Shown here piece after piece: positions 1-6,651 of a stretch of DNA of 6,916 nt. This DNA comes from Bacteroidota bacterium (lineage in GTDB: Bacteria; Bacteroidota; Bacteroidia; Bacteroidales; GCA-2748055), in assembly GCA_030642565.1 (NCBI GenBank), contig DAOWNM010000148.1, forward strand, positions 1 through 6,916. Direction: 5' to 3'. Below the pieces are notes generated by a model, which made no database searches, was not told where the DNA came from, and saw only the letters and a program-made list of their open reading frames with translations. The translations under genes were made by a program, and so were the position numbers. The first letter of the stretch is position 1. Each line of letters begins with the position of its first letter.

Positions 1-388
1 ACTCTGAGGCCCGGAATGTTCCCTGTGACTGTCCCAGTTCATCGGTCCGGTCAAAAGTGCCGTAATTCACATAATGCATCCCCGCAGCAAAATTTCCAAT
101 CCCTTCTACAGCATACCCATAGGAAGCATATCCGTAGTTCACTCCTGCGAAATAGTTCACATAGTTGAGATTGAGGTTATTGTGCATTCCGGATGTGAGA
201 AGAGCCGGATTATGAAACACCATATTGATGTCATCATCCATCAGTGAAACCACCTCTCCTCCCAGTGCAGCAACCCTGGCGGCATTAGCAAGACCAAGAA
301 AACTGTAGGTCGACTCTCCCCCTTTCTGAGCCATACCTCCCTGGAAAAGCAACAACAAAAACACGGTGATAGTTATACCTCGAATCAT
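1..388 (-). CDS. porQ: Type IX secretion system protein PorQ, N-terminal part (gene runs off the left edge)
   Basis: Only the first 129 codons lie in the window. My translation starts at the ATG at 388 with a typical signal peptide: Arg at 3, a hydrophobic stretch at about 5-16, then GGMAQ, with likely cleavage near residue 20. The mature part carries features I recognise from PorQ: STYSFLGLANAARVAALGG (27-44), a run of three Asp (51-53), FHNPALLTSGMHN (58-70), NYVNYFAGVNYGY (75-87) and HYVNYGTFDRTDELG (105-119). PorQ is a predicted outer-membrane beta-barrel protein of the PorV/FadL-like type. In Porphyromonas gingivalis it belongs to the PorU-PorV-PorQ-PorZ attachment complex, which processes type IX cargo at the cell surface and joins it to lipopolysaccharide. 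Thirty bases separate the start from the upstream glycosyltransferase, and I see no clear promoter there, so read-through is likely. An ATG at codon 19 is in frame, but it would remove the signal peptide and is not preferred. The family call rests on recalled sequence similarity. Confidence 0.85.
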   Translation of the reverse strand, partial: MIRGITITVFLLLLFQGGMAQKGGESTYSFLGLANAARVAALGGEVVSLMDDDINMVFHNPALLTSGMHNNLNLNYVNYFAGVNYGYASYGYAVEGIGNFAAGMHYVNYGTFDRTDELGQSQGTFRASE

Positions 389-418
389 ATCCTATTAAAC
401 GCCAATCGACACGCTATA

Positions 419-1474
419 TTATTCCTCAATACATTTAATAATCTGCTCACCTGCCAGATCCACCCACTCCCTGTATTCCCGACAATCAAATGATTTCATC
501 CTCTCCAGGATCCCCTGATCTATCTGCGAGACTGCCACCCCGATCCCGTTTGCTGTAATATCAATACCATTACATCTCTGTTCAAAATGATTATGCGAGG
601 GGACAACTGCAAGCGGAATTCCGTGAAAGGCAGCTTCAGCTGCACTATCAAACCCTGCTGTAGTAATCAGTCCCTTGCAGGAAGCCATTAAATTACTGAA
701 TTTTTTTGCATCAAAGGGATGGATCCTGATTCCTTCGGGGATTTCAATGGCCGGATTCAGTGAGGTAAACAGGTCGGCCTGGAAACCGGGGAGACTTCTG
801 GCCAGCATCACCAGGTCATAAAAAAATCCCTCGTGAAGCAGATAAACCAGGTAACGGTCGCCCGGAGTATGTTTCATTTCTCTGAACTCCCTGCGCACCA
901 AAGGTGGAACCACCTGGATGGCAGAACTCCCCTGCTCTCTCCTGAAGGAGAGCGCCAGTACTTTGTCGCACGACTTGATAATCAAACTGGAATGTATCCT
1001 TAGCAGCCATCTGTGCCATACCGGTCCCACCTTGCAAATCGAGCTGTTCAGGTAGAGGTAAAAATGGTGTCCTATCCCTATTTTTCTGATTCCGGGAGCT
1101 GTTTTCCGCATGGCCAGAGCGCCTAACAACTCATAAAAATTGAAAATCACATCTGGTTGAATGGCATCAATCTCCCTCCTGATCCGGGCAATCGCCTTTA
1201 AATAACCAAAAGAACGAATCATATTAAACAGAAGGGTACGACCCACATAAATCCCTTTCTTATTGGGGGTGCGCAGAAACCAGGGACTCCGGAAGGTGTG
1301 CAAACTATTGGGAAAGCTATCCCTGAAGTAGTCCGGAACCGCATTGGGAGAGCTGATCCCCAGGAGTACAGCTTCCACCGAATGACCCGCCTCATCGAGG
1401 TACTCTTTCAAAGCAATTGCCTGAGACAAATGTCCCTTACCCTCTCCCTGGACAATAAAGAGACAACTGGCCAT
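419..1474 (-). CDS. GT-B-fold glycosyltransferase family protein
   Basis: The product has 351 residues, a normal length for a two-domain GT-B enzyme that transfers a sugar from a nucleotide donor. The N-terminal half begins with a Rossmann-type strand and glycine-rich loop, IVQGEGKGHLSQA (7-19), where such enzymes usually hold the acceptor. The C-terminal half has GLITTAGFDSAAEAAFHGIPLAVVP (about 268-292) followed by HNHFEQRCNG (294-303). This matches the nucleotide-sugar-binding region of the MurG/GT28 and GT1 type, including the Glu and Gln after the Pro. There is no signal peptide and no clear membrane helix, so it probably acts in the cytoplasm or at the inner face of the membrane. Resemblance to the group containing archaeal MJ1255 is from memory. 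Donor and acceptor cannot be read from the sequence. It starts three bases after the transporter stop, which implies co-expression, and porQ follows. A role in surface polysaccharide or lipid glycosylation is possible but is inference. Confidence 0.75.
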   Translation of the reverse strand: MASCLFIVQGEGKGHLSQAIALKEYLDEAGHSVEAVLLGISSPNAVPDYFRDSFPNSLHTFRSPWFLRTPNKKGIYVGRTLLFNMIRSFGYLKAIARIRREIDAIQPDVIFNFYELLGALAMRKTAPGIRKIGIGHHFYLYLNSSICKVGPVWHRWLLRIHSSLIIKSCDKVLALSFRREQGSSAIQVVPPLVRREFREMKHTPGDRYLVYLLHEGFFYDLVMLARSLPGFQADLFTSLNPAIEIPEGIRIHPFDAKKFSNLMASCKGLITTAGFDSAAEAAFHGIPLAVVPSHNHFEQRCNGIDITANGIGVAVSQIDQGILERMKSFDCREYREWVDLAGEQIIKCIEE

Positions 1475-1477
1475 TTT

Positions 1478-2410
1478 TCAGGGATTTGGAATGTGACGGA
1501 CCGACTCCCTACCCGAATTACGTTTCAACCTGAGGCTGCTGATCTGGGAGAGAAGGAGTCCCATAATTACAATAAAAATACCCAGGATCTTCAATAGTGG
1601 CATGGATTCTTTTAGAAGAAAGAATGAGAGGATAGCAGTAACCACGGGGATCAGGTTGGCATATATATTGGATTTGACTGCACCCAGCTCCCTGATTCCA
1701 ATGGTCATAATGATAAAACAGATTCCCGATCCGAACACTCCAAGGTAACCCACTGCCATGAGGCTATGGGTGGTCACATGGCTGAAGTCGAGGTGCGGGA
1801 CCTCCATGATCAGGAAGAGTGGCACAAAAAGAAGCAGTCCATAGAGACTCTGGTAAGCTGTGATGGTGATTGGAGTATAATCGTCTACCAGTATCTTCAC
1901 CACCATGGTATAACTTACTGCCGAGAGTACTGCCACGAACATCAGCAGGACACCCCTCCAGTCAGATGCCAGGCCACCACTTCTTGTAAGCACTACCACC
2001 AGCACACCTCCAAATGAGATCACCAGTCCAAGGTAGTTCATGGGAGTCAATCTCTCCCTGAACAGATAGTAGGCTGCAAAAGGAACGATCAGTGGTATGG
2101 TGGAGATAATGATGGCCCCTACCGTTGCAGTAACCATGGTGAGTCCGTATGCCTCCCCCAGGAAGTAGAAGAAGGGTTCGACAATGGCCATCAACAGGAA
2201 CCACTTCTGGTCCTTTCTCTTGATCCTGTTCAGTCTCTTGAAGAGCAGTGCAAAACCAAAGAGGAAGAAGATGGAGACGGTGAGTCTGAAAAAAACAATG
2301 GTGATGGGCCTGAAGGATTCATTGGCAAATTTGAAGGCAACAAAAGAAAACCCCCAGAAAATCATCCCCAGGATGACCAGAAGAATAACCCCTGCCCTTG
2401 ATTTGCCCAT
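1478..2410 (-). CDS. EamA/DMT-superfamily transporter
   Basis: The product is a 310-residue integral membrane protein with about ten hydrophobic segments (roughly 8-27, 36-57, 70-88, 93-113, 123-142, 152-173, 183-202, 217-236, 249-267 and 272-291). They form two repeats of the EamA type (about 9-142 and 153-291). Family features include the opening FWGFSFVAFK (18-27), a repeat-1 ending with RERLTPMNYLGLVISFGGVLVV, and a repeat-2 helix ANLIPVVTAILSFFLLKE (251-268). The end is a short charged cytoplasmic tail. Members move small metabolites such as amino acids, nucleobases or sugars across the inner membrane, and some relatives carry lipid-linked sugars. The substrate here cannot be predicted. 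The ATG at 2410 overlaps the clpX TGA by one base (TGATG), and the stop is three bases before the glycosyltransferase start, so translation of the three is probably coupled. The position beside a glycosyltransferase would fit an exporter of a sugar-linked substrate, but this is weak guilt by association. Confidence 0.85.
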   Translation of the reverse strand: MGKSRAGVILLVILGMIFWGFSFVAFKFANESFRPITIVFFRLTVSIFFLFGFALLFKRLNRIKRKDQKWFLLMAIVEPFFYFLGEAYGLTMVTATVGAIIISTIPLIVPFAAYYLFRERLTPMNYLGLVISFGGVLVVVLTRSGGLASDWRGVLLMFVAVLSAVSYTMVVKILVDDYTPITITAYQSLYGLLLFVPLFLIMEVPHLDFSHVTTHSLMAVGYLGVFGSGICFIIMTIGIRELGAVKSNIYANLIPVVTAILSFFLLKESMPLLKILGIFIVIMGLLLSQISSLRLKRNSGRESVRHIPNP

Positions 2411-3627
2411 CAGGCGGCCCTGAGGCGCTTCAGATTTGCCTTTTCCAATTTCTCCCTGGCATACTTGATCCCAATGTTAATATCACCAGGATCCTCCTTG
2501 GAGGGCAACTCGAACATGGCATCCATCATAATGGCTTCACAGATGGAACGTAACCCCCTGGCACCCAGTTTAAATTCAATTGCTTTCTGAACAATATAAT
2601 CCAGGACCTTCTCGTCCCACGACAATTTGATTCCATCCATATCAAATAGTTTTTCATACTGCTTGATAATGGCATTCCGGGGTTCGGTAAGGATTCTGCG
2701 AAGTGCTTTTTCATTCAGTGGCTCCAGGTAGGTAAGTACAGGCAAACGACCGATGATTTCAGGAATCATTCCAAAGGACTTCAGGTCCTGGGGCGCCACA
2801 TACTGAAGCAGGTTGTCCTTGTCTACCCGGTCGACCTTCTTGGCTGCATTATAACCCACCACCTGCGTATTCAGACGGTTGGCAATCTTGTTTTCGATAC
2901 CGTCAAATGCCCCACCACAGATAAAGAGAATATTTTTGGTATTGACCGGTATCATCTTCTGGTCGGGATGCTTCCTCCCTCCCTGGGGAGGCACATTGAT
3001 AATGGAACCCTCCAGTAGTTTCAACAGACCCTGCTGAACACCCTCCCCGGATACATCCCTGGTAATGGAGGGGTTATCGCTTTTGCGGGCAATCTTATCA
3101 ATTTCATCGATAAAGACGATTCCCTTCTCGGCAGCTTCCACATTGTAATCGGCCACCTGAAGCAATCTGGTCAGGACACTTTCTATATCCTCACCCACAT
3201 ACCCTGCCTCGGTAAGCACAGTAGCATCCACAATGGTGAAAGGTACATGCAGCAGCCTTGCAATGGTTCTCGCCAGCAGAGTTTTACCCGTACCGGTCTC
3301 TCCGACCAGTACAATGTTGGATTTCTCAATCTCGATCTCCTCCTTGCTCTCCAGCTGCATCAACCTTTTGTAGTGGTTATAAACCGCAACAGAGATGTAC
3401 TTTTTAGCCTCCTCCTGCCCAATCACATAGAGGTCCAGGAAGCTTTTTATTTCAGTGGGTTTCAGAAGCTTAATCTGCCCCATATCAAACTCACCATGCA
3501 CACCCAGCTCCTCCTGGACAATGCTGTAAGCCTGTTCAATACAGCGGTCACAGATGTGACCCGAAATACCGGCAATGAGAAGGTTAGTATCCTTCTTCTC
3601 CCTTCCGCAAAAAGAGCAACGGTCCAT
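2410..3627 (-). CDS. clpX: ATP-dependent Clp protease ATP-binding subunit ClpX
   Basis: ClpX is the hexameric AAA+ unfoldase that recognises degradation tags and threads proteins into the ClpP chamber in the cytoplasm. The 405 residues match the usual length. In order they show an N-terminal zinc-binding domain with Cys 4, 7, 26 and 29; Walker A GETGTGKT (109-116); the GYVG pore loop (142-145); Walker B IVFIDEID (170-177); the RKH substrate-entry loop (218-220); a conserved GRLP with the arginine-finger candidate Arg294; and the sensor-2 GARGLR (355-360, Arg357). The position of the ClpP-docking IGF loop of E. coli ClpX reads VGY (about 257-259) in QVVGYNAAKK. I believe this variant is common in Bacteroidetes, but that should be confirmed. 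The ATG at 3627 shares one base with the clpP stop (TAATG), consistent with translational coupling and matched amounts of the two subunits. All expected motifs are intact. Confidence 0.98.
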   Translation of the reverse strand: MDRCSFCGREKKDTNLLIAGISGHICDRCIEQAYSIVQEELGVHGEFDMGQIKLLKPTEIKSFLDLYVIGQEEAKKYISVAVYNHYKRLMQLESKEEIEIEKSNIVLVGETGTGKTLLARTIARLLHVPFTIVDATVLTEAGYVGEDIESVLTRLLQVADYNVEAAEKGIVFIDEIDKIARKSDNPSITRDVSGEGVQQGLLKLLEGSIINVPPQGGRKHPDQKMIPVNTKNILFICGGAFDGIENKIANRLNTQVVGYNAAKKVDRVDKDNLLQYVAPQDLKSFGMIPEIIGRLPVLTYLEPLNEKALRRILTEPRNAIIKQYEKLFDMDGIKLSWDEKVLDYIVQKAIEFKLGARGLRSICEAIMMDAMFELPSKEDPGDINIGIKYAREKLEKANLKRLRAA

Positions 3628-4310
3628 TACTTCTTGTCTTTGGTTCTCAACAAAACTTCATCAATCATACCATACTCCTTGGCCTCGATAGCAGTCATCC
3701 AGAAATCGCGATCACCGTCTTTCTCGACCTGCTCAATTGATTGTCCTGAATGTTCCGCTATGATGTTATAGAGTTCTTTTTTCATTTTTATGATCTCGCG
3801 GGTAGTGATCTCAATATCCGAAGCCTGACCCTGAGTCCCACCCATGGGTTGGTGAATCATCACCCTGCTATGCCTGAGTGCGGAGCGTTTCCCGGGAGTT
3901 CCGGCAGCCAGTAAAACAGCACCCATAGAAGCTGCCATCCCTGTACAGATAGTGGCCACATCGCACGAAGTATACTGCATGGTATCATAGATCCCGAGTC
4001 CTGCATGCACCCCTCCACCAGGTGTATTGAAATAGACCTGGATATCCTTGTTGGGATCGGCAGAATCGAGATAGAGCAACTGAGCCTGTATAATGTTGGC
4101 CACATAGTCGTCGATGGGCGCACCCAGAAAGATGATCCGATCCATCATCAGCCTGGAAAAAACATCCATGGAGGCCACATTTAACTTCCTCTCTTCTATA
4201 ATGGTAGGTGAAATGTAGCTGCTGTACTGTGAAGTAAACTGATGGAGCGTCATGCTACTGATGCCCATATGTTTGGTGGCAAATTTCTTGAAATCGTCCT
4301 TCTGGTTCAT
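3627..4310 (-). CDS. clpP: ATP-dependent Clp protease proteolytic subunit ClpP
   Basis: ClpP is a self-assembling serine protease. Its two stacked heptameric rings form a closed chamber fed by ClpX. The 227-residue product has the full catalytic triad: Ser128 in GMAASMGA, His153 in MIHQP and Asp202 in DRDFW. The oxyanion-hole glycine strand reads FNTPGGGVHAGLGIYDT (94-110), with one more Gly than the E. coli PGG motif, a form I associate with Bacteroidetes ClpP. About 33 residues precede the conserved SPTIIEERKLNVASMDVFSRL region, longer than the 14-residue E. coli propeptide. This part may be processed or may form axial loops. The start at 4310 lies 11 bases after the tig stop. An alternative start at Met15 or Met20 is possible, but the N-terminal sequence KKFATKHMGISSM looks conserved from memory, which favours the longer form. 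Gene order tig-clpP-clpX is the classic bacterial arrangement. Confidence 0.97.
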   Translation of the reverse strand: MNQKDDFKKFATKHMGISSMTLHQFTSQYSSYISPTIIEERKLNVASMDVFSRLMMDRIIFLGAPIDDYVANIIQAQLLYLDSADPNKDIQVYFNTPGGGVHAGLGIYDTMQYTSCDVATICTGMAASMGAVLLAAGTPGKRSALRHSRVMIHQPMGGTQGQASDIEITTREIIKMKKELYNIIAEHSGQSIEQVEKDGDRDFWMTAIEAKEYGMIDEVLLRTKDKK

Positions 4311-4321
4311 AGAATTGCTTT

Positions 4322-5674
4322 TTATTTCTCGTACAATTTACGGAACTTCTCTGAACTGACCTCCTTTTCATCCAATTTGACCGTCGATTTGATATAAGAT
4401 ATCAGCTTCTCCTCACCCTTTTGCTCATAGAATTTCCGGGCCTCTTCCGGCTTCGACATCATCTCTTTAGCGTAATTCTCCAGGTAATCGTCCGGAACAT
4501 TGCTGATGCCATATTGCATATACTGGTTCAGCACCATACCCTTGGCAGCCTCCAGTGCCTCCTCTTCGGTCACTTTAATATCCTGCTGTTTCAACAGGTG
4601 CTCTTTGATCAGCTGCCAGCGGAAATCATCCTCATACTTTTCAAAATCCTCCTTTACCTGCTCCTCGGTGATCTGCTCGTTGGTCTCCACCATCCAACGC
4701 TTCAGAAACTCCACCGGGAGATCAATCTTGGCCTTTTTGATCAGTGCTTCACGGGCATCCACCATAAAACGGTACTCACTCTCACGTTCATAATTCAATG
4801 CAATCTCCTCAGTCACACGTTTGGTGAACTCCTCCTCGGATTTTACCTCACCCTCGCCATACACCTTGTCATAGAACGCCTCTCCAACGACAGCCCTTTC
4901 AAACTTATTCACCTCTTCGATAATACATTTGAAGGTGCCTTCAAGCATGGCTACCTCTGTTTTATCAACCCTCAGCAGGGAAGCCAGTTCTGTATCGTTG
5001 GGAAACGCTTTTTTCACATCAAAGACCACTTCATCTCCGCCTGCTGTTCCACTAAAGAGCACTTTCTGATCATCATCCTTCATCATCTCCAGCGACATGG
5101 AGATATTATCCACACGGATTCCATTTTCAACCTCTATTCCCTCTTTATCCACTTTGACCAGGGTTCCTTTAATCAATTCATCATCTCCTGCCTTCTCCAC
5201 AGCTTTGAACTCGCCAAAACGCTGCAGTAATGAATCCTTATGCTCATCCTGCTGTTTCTTGTCAACCTTGATCTTGTAATAGGGTACCTTATCTTTTGCG
5301 GTCACCGCCAGGCTCAACTCCGGAGCCAGCCCCAGGTCAAATTTGAACTCAAATTCGGTATCCTTCTCAAAATCAACCTTCTGCTCTTCATCTTTATGTG
5401 GGAGAGGCTCTCCAAGGATATTTACATTGTTATCCTTCAGATAGTTAAAAAGAGATTCCGAAACCAGTTTATTCACTTCATCAACCAGTACCGGGGTATA
5501 ATACATTTTTTTAATAATGCCCATGGGCACCTTGCCTGGTCTGAAACCATCAACCCTGGCCTTCCTGCGATAGTCTTTGGGGGCTTTGTTTGCACGTTCC
5601 GCGTAATCTGCCTGTTCAACTTTGACATTGAGGATCGCATTTAACTTATCGGTACTCTCCTGTGAAATTTTCAT
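4322..5674 (-). CDS. tig: Trigger factor, ribosome-associated chaperone with degenerate middle domain
   Basis: Trigger factor sits at the ribosome exit tunnel and shields new chains as they emerge. The 450-residue product begins with the ribosome-binding domain (about 1-130), including the signature GFRPGKVP (43-50) that contacts the ribosome, followed by IIKKMYY. The C-terminal chaperone arms (about 260-435) are rich in Glu and Lys and predicted mostly helical. The middle region (about 160-258) lies where most trigger factors carry an FKBP-type prolyl isomerase domain. Here it keeps beta-strand-like segments (LIKGTLVKVDKEGIEVENG, ending in GTFKCIIEEVNKFE) but lacks the usual FxGxxDGxxFxGG and IPGFE motifs, so isomerase activity is doubtful. 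The ATG at 5674 is the first good start, and the leader is AT-rich with no Shine-Dalgarno sequence. It is the first gene of the packed run that continues with clpP 11 bases downstream. Confidence 0.95.
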   Translation of the reverse strand: MKISQESTDKLNAILNVKVEQADYAERANKAPKDYRRKARVDGFRPGKVPMGIIKKMYYTPVLVDEVNKLVSESLFNYLKDNNVNILGEPLPHKDEEQKVDFEKDTEFEFKFDLGLAPELSLAVTAKDKVPYYKIKVDKKQQDEHKDSLLQRFGEFKAVEKAGDDELIKGTLVKVDKEGIEVENGIRVDNISMSLEMMKDDDQKVLFSGTAGGDEVVFDVKKAFPNDTELASLLRVDKTEVAMLEGTFKCIIEEVNKFERAVVGEAFYDKVYGEGEVKSEEEFTKRVTEEIALNYERESEYRFMVDAREALIKKAKIDLPVEFLKRWMVETNEQITEEQVKEDFEKYEDDFRWQLIKEHLLKQQDIKVTEEEALEAAKGMVLNQYMQYGISNVPDDYLENYAKEMMSKPEEARKFYEQKGEEKLISYIKSTVKLDEKEVSSEKFRKLYEK

Positions 5675-5691
5675 ATTCTGAAATATATATG

Positions 5692-5718
5692 CAAAATTAG
5701 CAAAAACCGCAACACAAT
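5692..5718 (-). promoter_or_regulatory. Possible Bacteroidetes-type promoter of tig-clpP-clpX
   Basis: On the minus strand TAATTTTG (5699-5692) fully matches the Bacteroidetes -7 pattern TAnnTTTG and stands 17 bases before the tig ATG. An upstream ATTG (5718-5715) could be the -33 element. The spacing is about 15 bases, shorter than the usual 19 or so, so the upstream part is weak. If it is used, the mRNA leader would be only about 10 bases. Just upstream is the perfect 8-base palindrome GTTATAAC (5720-5727). The match could be chance in AT-rich DNA. Confidence 0.4.
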
Positions 5719-5751
5719 CGTTATAACATCCGAAAGCATAGCGGTTTATGC
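5700..5751. repeat. Inverted repeat between tRNA-Leu and tig
   Basis: On the minus strand GCATAAACCGC (5751-5741) can pair with GCGGTTTTTGC (5710-5700), giving 10 of 11 base pairs with one T-T mismatch and a 30-base loop. The upstream arm also begins a smaller rival hairpin, GCATA with TATGC (5751-5747 with 5740-5736, loop of 6). The two cannot form together. The arm next to tig abuts the -7-like box and the loop holds the possible -33 element. It could be a terminator for the tRNA transcript, an operator, or an attenuator. No long T-run follows the stem, so it is not a classic intrinsic terminator. Confidence 0.45.
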
Positions 5752-5761
5752 ATTAATCAAG

Positions 5762-5843
5762 TACGGATGAAGGGACTCGAACCCCCACTCCCGAAGGAAC
5801 TAGATCCTAAGTCTAGTGCGTCTACCAATTCCGCCACATCCGC
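5762..5843 (-). tRNA. tRNA-Leu, anticodon UAG (reads CUA and related CUN codons)
   Basis: The minus strand folds into an 82-base class II tRNA. The acceptor GCGGATG pairs with CATCCGT. The D stem GCG/CGC encloses a loop containing TTGGTAGA. The anticodon stem CTAGA/TCTAG encloses CTTAGGA, so the anticodon is TAG. The extra arm (TCC, TTCG loop, GGA) is long, as expected for leucine. The T arm has loop TTCGAGT on GGGGG/CCCTT. The discriminator base is A73, the leucine identity base. The first acceptor pair is G1-U72, a wobble, and the T stem has two further G-U pairs at its outer end. CCA is not encoded and must be added after transcription. It lies between lptB and tig, in the same direction as both. 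Confidence 0.96.
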
Positions 5844-5853
5844 AAAATTTCCG

Positions 5854-5883
5854 CAAATTTAATCCAAAATTCCGGATTACAAA
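5854..5883 (-). promoter_or_regulatory. Promoter of tRNA-Leu (Bacteroidetes -33/-7 type)
   Basis: On the minus strand TTTG (5883-5880) is followed by 18 bases and then TAAATTTG (5861-5854). This fits the TTTG / TAnnTTTG promoter pattern of the Bacteroidetes housekeeping sigma factor with near-standard spacing. The -7 box ends 10 bases before the mature 5' end of the tRNA, leaving a short leader for RNase P. It starts 12 bases past the lptB stop, so the tRNA probably has its own transcript in addition to any read-through. Confidence 0.65.
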
Positions 5884-5895
5884 GGTGCATTTGAT

Positions 5896-6618
5896 TTATC
5901 GAAGCTCGAAGTTTTGTCCCAGGTAAACTTTCCTTACCTGTTCGTCCTCGGCCAGTTCCTCGGCTGTACCCGCTTTTAAAATGGATCCCTCGAACATCAG
6001 GTAAGCCCGATCTGTGATGGCAAGTGTCTCATGCACATTATGGTCGGTGATCAGAATCCCGATGTTCTTATCTTTGAGTTTAGATACAATTCCCTGAATA
6101 TCCTCAACCGCAATGGGGTCGACTCCGGCGAAAGGCTCATCCAGTAGAAAAAACTGCGGACTCAGAGCCAGGGCCCTGGCAATCTCGGTACGACGGCGCT
6201 CTCCACCCGAAAGTTGAATTCCCAGGCTCTTTCTGATCTTTAACAGGCCAAACTCCTTCAACATGGACTCTGTCCTTTCGCGCTGCTCCTCACGGGGCAT
6301 ATCCGACATTTCAAGCACCGCCCGGATGTTATCTTCCACTGTGAGTTTTCTGAACACCGAAGCTTCCTGGGCAAGGTATCCAATGCCCATCCGGGCACGT
6401 TTATAAACAGGCTCCTTGGTAATATCCTGATCATTGAGCAGGATGGTCCCCTCATTGGGACTAATAAGACCAACCATCATATAAAAAGTAGTGGTTTTCC
6501 CAGCTCCATTCGGTCCCAGCAACCCCACAATCTCCCCCTGCTCCACGCTGATTGATACCTCGTCCACCACCCTACGGCTCTTATATTTCTTAACCAGTTT
6601 ATGTGTATGCAGCTTCAT
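5896..6618 (-). CDS. lptB: LPS export ABC transporter ATP-binding protein LptB
   Basis: LptB is the cytoplasmic ATPase of the LptB2FG complex, which extracts lipopolysaccharide from the inner membrane and drives it along the Lpt bridge to the cell surface. The 240 residues match the family length. They show Walker A GPNGAGKT (35-42), the Q-loop with Gln84 in GYLAQEASVFRKLTVEDN, signature LSGGE (136-140), Walker B FFLLDE (156-161) with the D-loop FAGVDP, and the switch His193 in TDHNV. The SVFRKLTVEDNI and FAGVDPIAVEDIQ segments and the C-terminal VYLGQNFELR are characteristic of LptB rather than of generic importer ATPases. The start is secure because an in-frame TGA lies six codons upstream of the ATG with no start codon between. 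It sits 33 bases after the repeat-tailed gene and may be transcribed with it. The partners LptF and LptG are not in the window, as is usual for Bacteroidetes. Confidence 0.95.
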   Translation of the reverse strand: MKLHTHKLVKKYKSRRVVDEVSISVEQGEIVGLLGPNGAGKTTTFYMMVGLISPNEGTILLNDQDITKEPVYKRARMGIGYLAQEASVFRKLTVEDNIRAVLEMSDMPREEQRERTESMLKEFGLLKIRKSLGIQLSGGERRRTEIARALALSPQFFLLDEPFAGVDPIAVEDIQGIVSKLKDKNIGILITDHNVHETLAITDRAYLMFEGSILKAGTAEELAEDEQVRKVYLGQNFELR

Positions 6619-6651
6619 AATAACTAAAGTTAATCAAAATCCAGGTGACTC

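Noticed and set aside
389..418. Promoter or Shine-Dalgarno sequence in front of porQ
   Set aside because: There is no TAnnTTTG box, and the only AGGA-like sequence sits one base from the ATG, too close to act as a ribosome binding site.
3247..3771. A 174-codon open frame on the plus strand across the clpP/clpX junction
   Set aside because: Both genes underneath have complete catalytic motifs; this frame matches no family I recognise and is a shadow.
4421..5230. A 269-codon open frame on the plus strand opposite tig
   Set aside because: It is antisense to a clear trigger factor gene. Its Leu/Ile/His/Phe-rich composition is what the complement of Glu/Lys-rich codons produces, and it has no recognisable domain or start signal.
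5861..5878. AATCC/GGATT inverted repeat after lptB as a possible terminator
   Set aside because: The stem is only five pairs with an eight-base loop and no T-run, and it lies inside the spacer of the tRNA-Leu promoter.
6619..6651. A TAACTTTA element before lptB as a -7 box
   Set aside because: It misses the final G of the pattern and has no correctly spaced upstream element, so I do not claim a promoter there.
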